From assembly GCA_017553505.1 (NCBI GenBank), contig JAFZLD010000008.1, positions 1 to 32,681 of the forward strand: DNA of 32,681 nucleotides, in the 5' to 3' direction. This document shows, in pieces, positions 14,754-21,625 of the stretch; within the stretch, counting starts at the first letter, position 1, and every line of letters begins with the position of its first letter. This DNA comes from Lachnospiraceae bacterium (GTDB lineage: Bacteria > Bacillota > Clostridia > Lachnospirales > Lachnospiraceae). The position numbers and the translations under genes were made by a program. The notes below the pieces were generated by a model. The model searched no databases. It was given only the letters and a program-made list of their open reading frames with translations, and was not told the DNA's origin.

Positions 14754-16010
14754 ATGAAAGACTTATTTAACTTTATAGACGCATCCCCCACAGCGTTTCA
14801 TTGCGTGGAGAGTGTGAAGAAGATACTGGACGAAAAGGGATTTAAGGAGCTTAAGGAGTCCGATGACTGGAAGCTCAAGAAGGGCGACAAGTTCTACGTT
14901 AAGAGAAACGGTTCGAGCTTAATTGCTTTCAACATTCCGAAGAGCGGCTTTAAGGGATTTCACATCTACAGCGCTCATACCGATTCACCTTCTTTCAGGA
15001 TTAAAGAGAATCCCGAGATGGTATTTGAGAATAATTATGTGAGACTTAACGTTGAGAAATACGGCGGAATGATTCTTTCCACATGGTTCGACCGTCCGCT
15101 TTCCGTTGCAGGTCGTGTTGTGGTTAGAGACGGCAATAAGCTCACCGAGAAGCTTGTGAACATCGACAAGGACACCTGCGTAATCCCCAACGTTGCTATT
15201 CACATGAACCACGAGCTTAACAACGGTTACAAGTACGGTGTTCAGAACGACCTTTTACCCCTTTTCGGCGGCGAGAAGGCTAAGGGCACCTTTGATGAAT
15301 ATATTGCCAAAGAAGCCGGCGTGAAAAAAGAAGACATTCTCGGCAAGGATTTATTCCTCTACACAAGACAGAAGTGCGTGTATACCGGTGCCAATAAAGA
15401 ATTCATCACCGCTCCCAGACTTGACGACCAAGCTTGCGTATTCGCCGGAATTAAGGGATTCGCAGAGGCTAAGGGCGGAAGCTTTGCGGGAGTGCTTGCT
15501 GTATTTGATAACGAAGAGGTAGGAAGCGGCACCAAGCAGGGCGCTGACTCAACCTTCCTTGAAGACAGTCTGTTCAGGGTATGCGAGGCGCTTTCTTTTA
15601 CCAGATCCGCGTACTTGCGTGCTGTAAGCGAGAGCTTCAATATCTCGGCGGACAACGCTCACGGAGTTCATCCGGCGATGGCGGGCAAGGCAGACCCGAC
15701 TTCAAGACCTTACTTAAACAAGGGCGTTGTGCTTAAGTTCAACGGAAGCCAGAAGTATGCTACCGATGCTGTGAGCGCAGCTTATTTCAAGAAACTTGCC
15801 ATGGGCGTTAAGGCTAACGTTCAGCCTTATTACAACAATTCGGATGTTGCCGGCGGTTCAACACTTGGCAATATTTCCACGGCACATGTGTCGGTTAAGA
15901 CCGCAGATATCGGACTTCCTCAGTTCGCAATGCATTCGGCGGTTGAGACCATGGGCTCTAAGGACGTGGCCGACCTTGTTAAGATAGTTAAGGCTTACTT
16001 CGAAGAATAA
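14754..16010 (+). CDS. M18 family aspartyl aminopeptidase
   Basis: A 418-residue zinc aminopeptidase that removes N-terminal residues, preferentially acidic in known relatives, in the cytoplasm. The N-terminal FNFIDASPTAFHCVES is the M18 signature. Metal and catalytic residues are H75-x-D77 (SAHTDSP), DNEEVGSGTKQGADS, the SADNAHGVHP loop, and the final His in QFAMHSAVETMGSKDV. The length and all blocks match the family. AGAGAGG precedes the start. The AraC-type regulator begins 10 bases after the stop, suggesting a two-gene unit. Confidence 0.95.
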   Translation: MKDLFNFIDASPTAFHCVESVKKILDEKGFKELKESDDWKLKKGDKFYVKRNGSSLIAFNIPKSGFKGFHIYSAHTDSPSFRIKENPEMVFENNYVRLNVEKYGGMILSTWFDRPLSVAGRVVVRDGNKLTEKLVNIDKDTCVIPNVAIHMNHELNNGYKYGVQNDLLPLFGGEKAKGTFDEYIAKEAGVKKEDILGKDLFLYTRQKCVYTGANKEFITAPRLDDQACVFAGIKGFAEAKGGSFAGVLAVFDNEEVGSGTKQGADSTFLEDSLFRVCEALSFTRSAYLRAVSESFNISADNAHGVHPAMAGKADPTSRPYLNKGVVLKFNGSQKYATDAVSAAYFKKLAMGVKANVQPYYNNSDVAGGSTLGNISTAHVSVKTADIGLPQFAMHSAVETMGSKDVADLVKIVKAYFEE

Positions 16011-16020
16011 TCGGTGAAAG

Positions 16021-16971
16021 ATGGACATTGAGTTAAAGTACGATTATCCCAATCCCGACTACCCTGTAGCGGTTAACTTTTGGGAACGTAAAAAAGAAGA
16101 TGCCGCTCAGAGCGACTGGGTGGTGCGCTCGGAAGAAGCGGAAGTGCTTGTTGTCAACAACGGTGAACTCAGAGTTACCTGCGATGACGGCCTTCACAGC
16201 GTTTTTGCGGGTCAGGGAGTGTTGCTTACTCCGGGCAGCCGTCATAAGCTGTCTTCATCATCTACCGAAGATACTGCTTTTTACAGCGTGGTATTCAGGC
16301 CTGATTTTGCAATAGATACGTCGCTTGATAATGATATAGCGGCCAGGTTTTTCGGACCCGTGCGCGACCGCTTCAAGAATACCTGCCTTGTAATGGATGA
16401 AGCCAATCTTCGCGATGAGTCGGCACTTGACAGAATCAACGATATAATTGCAGCCAACACCATCAAGAAATTCGGATATGAAATGGCTACCAAGGGATAT
16501 ATATGCATGTTATGGGTGCTGTTACTTGACTTCTACGGAAGAGTGGAAGTACCTTTCAACGGCAGAAACGTGCCTTCGCAGGACGAACTGCGTGTCAAGA
16601 GCGCCATTGCGTATATGGAGGAATCTTACGCCGACCCGATTACGCTTGAGGATATTGCCGACAGGATTCACGTAAGCCGCAACGAGTGTTGCAGGTGCTT
16701 TAAGCGTGTTATGGCTGTATCCCCGGTAGACTTTCTTATAAGGCTTCGAATATTTCAGGCGGCCAAGATTCTTTATAAGGATCCGCTCAGTGTCGATTCG
16801 ATTTCGGAGCTCGGTTTCAGAACGGGCTTTAACAATACGAGTTATTTTAACAGAATGTTCAAACGTTATCTTGAGTGCACTCCGAGGGAGTTCTCCAAGA
16901 TGCTTAAGACCGACCCCGACAAGGCCAAGAAGATTTTCGACAGTCTTCAGGAATCCGTAACCGGAATTTAA
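16021..16971 (+). CDS. AraC-family transcriptional regulator
   Basis: A 316-residue regulator. The N-terminal half (about 30-130) looks like a cupin sensor domain, with VLLTPGSRHKLSSSS as its conserved turn. The C-terminal 100 residues carry two helix-turn-helix motifs: ITLEDIADRIHVSRNECCRCFKRV (in two segments) and VDSISELGFRTGFNNTSYFNRMFKR, ending in the family signature ECTPREFSKM. Ligand and targets are unknown. The cupin end points to a small molecule such as a sugar. It lies 10 bases after the aminopeptidase gene and has a modest GGTGAAAG ribosome site. Confidence 0.92.
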   Translation: MDIELKYDYPNPDYPVAVNFWERKKEDAAQSDWVVRSEEAEVLVVNNGELRVTCDDGLHSVFAGQGVLLTPGSRHKLSSSSTEDTAFYSVVFRPDFAIDTSLDNDIAARFFGPVRDRFKNTCLVMDEANLRDESALDRINDIIAANTIKKFGYEMATKGYICMLWVLLLDFYGRVEVPFNGRNVPSQDELRVKSAIAYMEESYADPITLEDIADRIHVSRNECCRCFKRVMAVSPVDFLIRLRIFQAAKILYKDPLSVDSISELGFRTGFNNTSYFNRMFKRYLECTPREFSKMLKTDPDKAKKIFDSLQESVTGI

Positions 16972-16982
16972 GAGAATATTAC

Positions 16983-17010
16983 TTGCGATTCGGTAAGTTT
17001 GGGTTATACT
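16983..17010 (+). promoter_or_regulatory. Promoter of the dTDP-rhamnose reductase gene
   Basis: TTGCGA (16983-16988) and TATACT (17005-17010) are 16 bases apart, and AGGAGGA (17027-17033) gives a strong ribosome site before ATG 17041. Confidence 0.6.
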
Positions 17011-17040
17011 GTTTAGAGATATATTCAGGAGGAATTTTGG

Positions 17041-17907
17041 ATGAAGGTTTTGGTTACAGGCGTTAAAGGCCAGCTTGGCTACGATGTTATGCGTGAACTT
17101 GCCAAGAGAAATATTGAGGGAATCGGCGTCGATATCGATGAAATGGACATTACCGATCCCGTAAGCGTAGATAAAGTCATTACCGAGGCGGCGCCAGATG
17201 CGGTTATTCACTGCGCGGCTTGGACAGCTGTTGATGCGGCGGAAGACGAGGACAAGAAGGAGAAGGTTCGTCTTGTCAATGTCGAAGGCCCCCGCAACAT
17301 CGCCAAGGTATGTAAGAAACTTGATATAAAGATGATTCAGATAAGCACGGACTATGTTTTCGACGGTCAGGGCGAGCGTCCCTGGGAGCCCGACGATCCT
17401 ACCGGTCCCGTAAGCGTATACGGTCTCACCAAGCGTGACGGCGAGAATGCTGTTATGGAAATCCTTGATAAGTTCTTTATCGTGCGTATCGCATGGGTAT
17501 TCGGTATCAACGGCAAGAACTTTGTTAAGACCATGCTGAATCTTTCGAAGACCCACGATTCCCTCACAGTCGTTAACGACCAGTGGGGATCGCCTACATA
17601 TACTTATGATTTAGCTCGACTTCTTGTGGATATGGTGCTTACCGACAAGTACGGTATCTACCACGCTACCAATGAAGGCTTCATCAACTGGTATGACTTC
17701 GCCGTAGCTATTTTCAAGGAAGCAGGCATTACCATGAACGTTAAGCCCGTTACCACCGCCGAGTACGGTGTGTCCAAGGCCGCTCGTCCTTTCAACAGCA
17801 GAATGTCCAAGGACAAGCTTGATAAGATGGGCTTTAAGAGACTTCCTTCCTGGGAAGACGCACTTAAGAGATACATGGTTGAGTTAAAAGAAAACGGAGA
17901 ATTATAA
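17041..17907 (+). CDS. rfbD: dTDP-4-dehydrorhamnose reductase
   Basis: A 288-residue short-chain dehydrogenase that reduces dTDP-4-dehydro-L-rhamnose with NAD(P)H, the last step of dTDP-L-rhamnose synthesis. The N-terminal Rossmann loop is VTGVKGQLGYDVM (GxxGxxG). HCAAWTAVDAAEDE and QISTDYVFDGQ are the conserved RmlD blocks, and YGLTKRDGE supplies the catalytic Tyr-x3-Lys. The length matches the family. The other three rhamnose genes (rfbA, rfbB, rfbC) are not here, so this copy is separated from the pathway. The Mrp ATPase gene starts one base after its stop, so the two are co-transcribed. Confidence 0.93.
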   Translation: MKVLVTGVKGQLGYDVMRELAKRNIEGIGVDIDEMDITDPVSVDKVITEAAPDAVIHCAAWTAVDAAEDEDKKEKVRLVNVEGPRNIAKVCKKLDIKMIQISTDYVFDGQGERPWEPDDPTGPVSVYGLTKRDGENAVMEILDKFFIVRIAWVFGINGKNFVKTMLNLSKTHDSLTVVNDQWGSPTYTYDLARLLVDMVLTDKYGIYHATNEGFINWYDFAVAIFKEAGITMNVKPVTTAEYGVSKAARPFNSRMSKDKLDKMGFKRLPSWEDALKRYMVELKENGEL

Positions 17908-17908
17908 G

Positions 17909-18733
17909 ATGAGTGATTGTACCCACGATTGTGGTTCCTGCGGTTCAAACTGCAGTGAGAGAAAAGGTCCGAATCCCTTTCTTGCGCCGATGAATTCACA
18001 GTCTAATGTAAGACATGTAATAGGAGTTGTAAGCGGTAAAGGCGGAGTAGGTAAATCATTGATTACCTCACTTCTCGCAACAGCTGTAAGCAAGAAGGGC
18101 AATGCGGTTGCCATTCTTGATGCGGACATTACAGGCCCTTCGATTCCCAAGGCTTTTGGTATCAAAGGAAAGGCTACGGCAGCCGATGAGATGCTTTTTC
18201 CCGTAGTATCTGAAAGCGGAATAGAGATTATGTCTCTTAACTTAATAAATGCCAATGACTCCGACCCCGTAGTGTGGCGCGGACCCATCCTTGCAAGCGT
18301 AGTCAAGCAGTTCTGGTCCGACGTTGTCTGGGGCGAAGTGGACTACATGTTTGTCGACATGCCTCCCGGAACCGGCGACGTACCCCTTACGGTATTCCAG
18401 TCGCTTCCGCTTGACGGAATCATCGTCGTAACCTCACCCCAGGACCTCGTATCCATGATAGTCGAGAAGGCCGTCAAGATGGCTGAGATGATGAACATCC
18501 CCATCCTCGGCGTAGTCGAGAACTACAGCTACCTCGAATGCCCCGACTGCGGCAAGAAGATTTCCGTCTTCGGTCAGTCCAAAGAATCCGAACTCAAAAC
18601 CCAGTTCGGCGATGATGCGGTCGCTTGCGTCCCCATCAACCCCGCGATAGCCTCCGCCGTCGACGCCGGCAACGTCGCCTCCATCGACGCCCCCTGGCTC
18701 ACCCCCCTCGCCGACAAAATCACATCCCTCTAA
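17909..18733 (+). CDS. mrp: Mrp/NBP35-type Fe-S cluster carrier ATPase
   Basis: A 274-residue P-loop ATPase of the Mrp/ApbC/NBP35 group, which binds and transfers Fe-S clusters in the cytoplasm. An N-terminal Cys motif (CTHDCGSCGSNC) is reminiscent of NBP35. The deviant Walker A is VSGKGGVGKS, with DADITGPSIP as the switch and VDMPPGTGDVPLT as Walker B. A CPDCGKK pair supplies the C-terminal cluster ligands that bridge two subunits. The last third of the gene is conspicuously C-rich, with CTC/GTC/CCC codons unlike its first half. It is translationally coupled to rfbD and closed by a strong terminator. A role in maturing the nearby Fe-S hydrogenase is possible but not shown. Confidence 0.92.
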   Translation: MSDCTHDCGSCGSNCSERKGPNPFLAPMNSQSNVRHVIGVVSGKGGVGKSLITSLLATAVSKKGNAVAILDADITGPSIPKAFGIKGKATAADEMLFPVVSESGIEIMSLNLINANDSDPVVWRGPILASVVKQFWSDVVWGEVDYMFVDMPPGTGDVPLTVFQSLPLDGIIVVTSPQDLVSMIVEKAVKMAEMMNIPILGVVENYSYLECPDCGKKISVFGQSKESELKTQFGDDAVACVPINPAIASAVDAGNVASIDAPWLTPLADKITSL

Positions 18734-18740
18734 ACACCCA

Positions 18741-18767
18741 CACCGGGCACCTGCCCGGTGTTTTTTT
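18741..18767 (+). terminator. Rho-independent terminator of rfbD-mrp
   Basis: CACCGGGCA (18741-18749) pairs perfectly with TGCCCGGTG (18752-18760) around a two-base turn and is followed by seven T residues. Confidence 0.95.
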
Positions 18768-19022
18768 ATGCCAAGTTGACGCGAACCGCCCCGGGCCAAA
18801 GTCTTCCCCATAAACCCTCTCCCGCTTCAATCTCGTGTAGCGGCCGGTCAGACGCTCCGTAAAGACTACGGTCTGCCCTACGCAAAAATGCCGACGCTAC
18901 GATAAAGCCGGAATAAAGCGTGGCGATTTATTCGAAGGCGCCCGATAATAAAGCACGTAGTGGTTTATTATAGAGTTTGATTTAAAGACTTTGGCCCGGG
19001 GCGGTTCGCTGTTGCTCGGCAT
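18768..19022 (+). repeat. Non-coding element bounded by 25-bp perfect inverted repeats
   Basis: This fills most of the 462-base gene-free stretch between mrp and the CarD gene. Bases 18781-18805 are the exact reverse complement of 18985-19009. Outside them ATGCC (18768-18772) matches GGCAT (19018-19022) at the same 8-base offset. The interior holds further pairing, such as CAGAC...CCGTA...TACGGTCTG near 18851-18880. I see no open reading frame, ribosome site or tRNA-like fold. The short direct repeat ATGCCAA at 18768 and 19020 could be a target duplication. It may be a miniature inverted-repeat element or a large structured RNA. Bases 19023-19140 are AT-rich with nothing I can name. Confidence 0.75.
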
Positions 19023-19165
19023 GCCAAAGTACTCCGTCCTCGTGTGGGTTGAAGAGCAGTATATAAGGGGAAAAAATAAGTCAATTGCGGGGGTGAAGAG
19101 AAAAATGGGTAATAATTGTTAATTTTTGGTTAATTTTTTACTTACAGCGTGTACATTCCATGTGA

Positions 19166-19171
19166 TATAAT
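19166..19171 (+). promoter_or_regulatory. Probable -10 box of the CarD-family gene
   Basis: A perfect TATAAT lies 25 bases before the start codon, with AAGGAGG between. The only -35 candidate, TTACAG (19142-19147, 18-base spacing), is poor. Confidence 0.45.
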
Positions 19172-19195
19172 ATAGTCAGTGAAAAGGAGGCACGC

Positions 19196-19693
19196 ATGTA
19201 TAAGATCGATGAATACGTAGTACACATGACCGGGGGAATTTGCCAGATTAAGGACATTACTTCACTGGCTATTTCGGGGGCTGACAAGGACAGGAAATAC
19301 TATCTCTTGGTTCCACTAAGCGCCAAGAGCAGCAAAGTCTACGTACCCGTTGACAATGACAACGCCATGAGGAAGATTTGCTCGGGCGAAGAGGCTAAGG
19401 CCTTGATTGACGACGTTGCTACAATTGAAGAACTGAATATTGACAATGACAAGTTAAGAGAAGCAAGATATCGCGAAGTTATTAAGAGTTGTGACCTTCA
19501 TGACCTCGTAAGCGTTCTCAAGAACTTAAACACCAGAAGAAATATCCGTTTGAAAGAAGGTAAGAAGACAACCGCGACCGATGATAAATATCTCAAGATT
19601 GCGGGCGAGAACCTCTGCAGTGAGCTTGCCTTCGCCCTCGGCAAGGACAAATCTGAGATTAAGCAGATGATTGCCGATCGCATCACGGTTTAA
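19196..19693 (+). CDS. CarD/CdnL-family RNA polymerase-binding regulator
   Basis: A 165-residue protein of the CarD_CdnL_TRCF family, which binds the RNA polymerase beta subunit and stabilises open promoter complexes. The N-terminal Tudor-like domain shows the family pattern: YKIDEYVVHMTGGICQI, then KYYLLVPLSAKSSKVYVPVDN. The C-terminal helical half (REARYREVIKSCDLHDLVSVL, and an RRNIRLKEGKK segment) matches the DNA-contacting domain. AAGGAGG is well spaced before ATG 19196. It stands alone between the inverted-repeat element and its own terminator. Several CarD paralogues are common in Clostridia, so the targets are open. Confidence 0.92.
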   Translation: MYKIDEYVVHMTGGICQIKDITSLAISGADKDRKYYLLVPLSAKSSKVYVPVDNDNAMRKICSGEEAKALIDDVATIEELNIDNDKLREARYREVIKSCDLHDLVSVLKNLNTRRNIRLKEGKKTTATDDKYLKIAGENLCSELAFALGKDKSEIKQMIADRITV

Positions 19694-19707
19694 CATATAG
19701 GCATAAT

Positions 19708-19739
19708 AAAAGACTCTTCGTGTCTGAAGAGTCTTTTTT
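19708..19739 (+). terminator. Rho-independent terminator of the CarD gene
   Basis: AGACTCTTC (19711-19719) pairs with GAAGAGTCT (19726-19734) and is followed by a T-run. The A-run before it makes the stem longer and potentially bidirectional, so it may also end the small minus-strand gene. Confidence 0.9.
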
Positions 19740-19753
19740 GTTGCTTTAATTAG

Positions 19754-19944
19754 TTATTCGTGATACTTCTCAGCTCTTCTGAGAGCTATATAATTATCGT
19801 AAGAAGTTGCAATTGATACATAAACATATCCTTTGGCGTCTTTGGTGAAGAAACCGAAGCGCTGCCTGCAGAATCCTTGGTACATCCCGCGCAAAGCGCA
19901 AGCACAAGGCACAGCGACAACAACTTAATCACATTATTTTTCAT
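19754..19944 (-). pseudogene. Tiny lipoprotein gene, probably frameshifted
   Basis: From ATG 19944 (ribosome site AAAGGA) a 52-residue product is read to 19786. It has a lipoprotein signal peptide (MKNNVIKLLSLCLVLALCAG, then a lipobox Cys at C21) and a short Ser-rich tail. Around 19840-19850 the reading appears to move to another frame, which continues in coherent protein-like sequence (FTKDAKGYVYVSIATSYD and onward) to a stop at 19754. Joined, the two would give a lipoprotein of about 62 residues. Either the gene carries a one-base frameshift (mutation or sequencing error) or the second frame is coincidental. It is not similar to anything I recognise. It lies just downstream of the cysS terminator. 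Confidence 0.55.
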
Positions 19945-19966
19945 GACTAAAAATCCTTTCTTTGGC

Positions 19967-20007
19967 AAAAATATTGGACGGCAAACCTTGCGTAGGTTAC
20001 CGCCCAA
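19967..20007 (-). terminator. Rho-independent terminator of cysS
   Basis: On the minus strand TTGGGCGGTAACCT pairs imperfectly with AGGTTTGCCGTCCAA around a short loop (20007-19974). It is followed by ATATTTTT. It lies 15 bases after the cysS stop. Confidence 0.8.
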
Positions 20008-20022
20008 CATAATGAATCAATA

Positions 20023-21450
20023 TTATTCTGCGAGGCTCCAAACGGTACCTTCGCGGGTGTCCTTAATGACAATGCCCTTGCCGGCAAGCTCCTCGCGGAT
20101 GGCGTCGGCGGTGGCGAAGTCTTTGTTCTTCTTGGCTTCCTTGCGGGCTTCGATGCGTTCCATGATGTAAGCTTCAAGCTCGGCATCTACTGCGGGCTTA
20201 TCGGCAGCTTCTTCCTTGAGAAGGTCGAGGTTAAGAACTTCGTCGAAGCTTGCGATGAGAGCTTTCTTGGTGGCGCTGTTGCAATCGGCCTTTAATACTT
20301 CGTAGAGAAGGGTGATGGCGGAAGAAGTGTTTAAATCGTTACCGAGAGTATCGATGAACTTCTCCTTGTACTCGCTAAATACCTTCTCATCAACGCTCTG
20401 ACCTTCAGACTCGGCAGCGATACGCGCAACCTGCTTTTTGAGCTTGTCGTAAGCGGCCTTAACGTTGTCCATAACTTCGAAGCTGAACTCAAGGGGCTTA
20501 CGATAGTGGCTCTGTAAGCAAAAGAATCTGTATACCAAGGGATTGTAGCCCTTTTTCTCAAGTAAATCCACGCATAAGAACTCGCCTGAGCTCTTAGACA
20601 TCTTGGCGCCGCCCTTCTGGGTAAGGTGATGAACGTGGAACCAGTAGTTACACCACTTGTGACCAAGGAATGACTCGCTCTGCGCAATTTCATTGGTGTG
20701 GTGAGGGAAGATGTTGTCAATACCGCCGCAGTGGATATCGAGCTTCTCGCCCAAATGCTTCATGCTGATGCAGGAGCACTCAATATGCCAGCCGGGGTAA
20801 CCGACGCCCCAGGGGCTGTCCCACTTAAGCGCCTGATCTTCGAACTTGGACTTGGTGAACCAAAGCACGAAGTCGTTCTTGTTTCTCTTATTAGTATCTT
20901 CGTCAACGTCGTCACGAACAGCGACCTTCAAATCGTCTTCGCTCTGATTGGAGAGGACGTAGTATTCTTTGAGCTTGGATGTGTCAAAATAAACATTCTC
21001 GCCTGCAACATATGCAAAACCTTTGTTAAGAAGCTCCTGCACCATATTGATGAACTCGGGGATGCAGTGAGTTGCGGGCTCCACAACGTCAGGAATACGG
21101 ATGTTTAACTTCTTGCAATCGCTAAAGAAAGCGTCGGTGTAGAACTTGGCAATCTCCATAACGGTCTTGTGCTCACGCTTGGCACCCGCAAGCATCTTGT
21201 CCTCGCCGGTGTCGGCATCGCTTGAAAGATGGCCTACGTCGGTGATGTTCATAACGCGCTTAACATCGTAGCCGGCATATCTTAAAGTTCTGTCGAGAAT
21301 GTCTTCCATGATATAACATCGGAGGTTACCAATGTGTGCAAAGTGATACACGGTAGGACCACAGGTATAAAGAGATACCTTACCTTCAACATTGGGTACA
21401 AAATCTTCAACCTTCTTGGTTAAAGTATTGTAGAATTTAATTCTGCTCAT
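20023..21450 (-). CDS. cysS: Cysteinyl-tRNA synthetase
   Basis: A 475-residue class I aminoacyl-tRNA synthetase that charges tRNA-Cys. The catalytic HIGH-type motif reads HIGN in YTCGPTVYHFAHIGN, with the zinc-binding Cys in TCGPTVY and further ligands in GWHIECSCISMKHLG and GIDNIFPHHTNE. KMSKSSGEF is the second ATP-binding motif. The C-terminal helical anticodon-binding region (about 310-475) is complete and ends in an insert-free CysS tail. The start at 21450 has an AAGGAGG ribosome site. No T-box specifier-antiterminator leader is visible in the 175 bases upstream. A weak promoter TTGACT-17-TACTAT (21540 to 21512) may serve it. Confidence 0.97.
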   Translation of the reverse strand: MSRIKFYNTLTKKVEDFVPNVEGKVSLYTCGPTVYHFAHIGNLRCYIMEDILDRTLRYAGYDVKRVMNITDVGHLSSDADTGEDKMLAGAKREHKTVMEIAKFYTDAFFSDCKKLNIRIPDVVEPATHCIPEFINMVQELLNKGFAYVAGENVYFDTSKLKEYYVLSNQSEDDLKVAVRDDVDEDTNKRNKNDFVLWFTKSKFEDQALKWDSPWGVGYPGWHIECSCISMKHLGEKLDIHCGGIDNIFPHHTNEIAQSESFLGHKWCNYWFHVHHLTQKGGAKMSKSSGEFLCVDLLEKKGYNPLVYRFFCLQSHYRKPLEFSFEVMDNVKAAYDKLKKQVARIAAESEGQSVDEKVFSEYKEKFIDTLGNDLNTSSAITLLYEVLKADCNSATKKALIASFDEVLNLDLLKEEAADKPAVDAELEAYIMERIEARKEAKKNKDFATADAIREELAGKGIVIKDTREGTVWSLAE

Positions 21451-21542
21451 ACAGAAACCTCCTTGTACTCGGAATTACGCGATTCTCTGCGTATTCCTTA
21501 TTAACTTAATCATAGTAACAACAAAAAATCTGTGAGTCAAGC

Positions 21543-21623
21543 ATAATCCTCACCAAAGTGGATAGTATAATCAAAGTGTGATAAAATCAACTTATATTAA
21601 GATAATCTCAAAGTGAGGATTAT
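21543..21623 (+). promoter_or_regulatory. Triple operator-like repeat before the GH2 gene
   Basis: Three related copies of ATAATC...CAAAGTG...AT occur: 21543 (ATAATCctcacCAAAGTG), 21567 (ATAATCAAAGTG) and 21603 (ATAATCtCAAAGTG). In addition ATAATCCTCAC (21543-21553) is the exact inverse of GTGAGGATTAT (21613-21623). The last arm covers the GH2 ribosome site, and TATAAT (21566-21571) lies in the second copy. The arrangement suggests a regulator binding at several sites between divergent cysS and the glycosidase gene. Confidence 0.5.
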
Positions 21624-21625
21624 AA

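Noticed and set aside
19119-19140. Repeated GTTAATTTTT as a Rex site before the CarD gene
   Set aside because: The copies are direct repeats. The inverted TTAACAA half-site is missing.
21451-21625. T-box leader for cysS
   Set aside because: No specifier loop, T-box sequence or antiterminator is visible, and the space is short.
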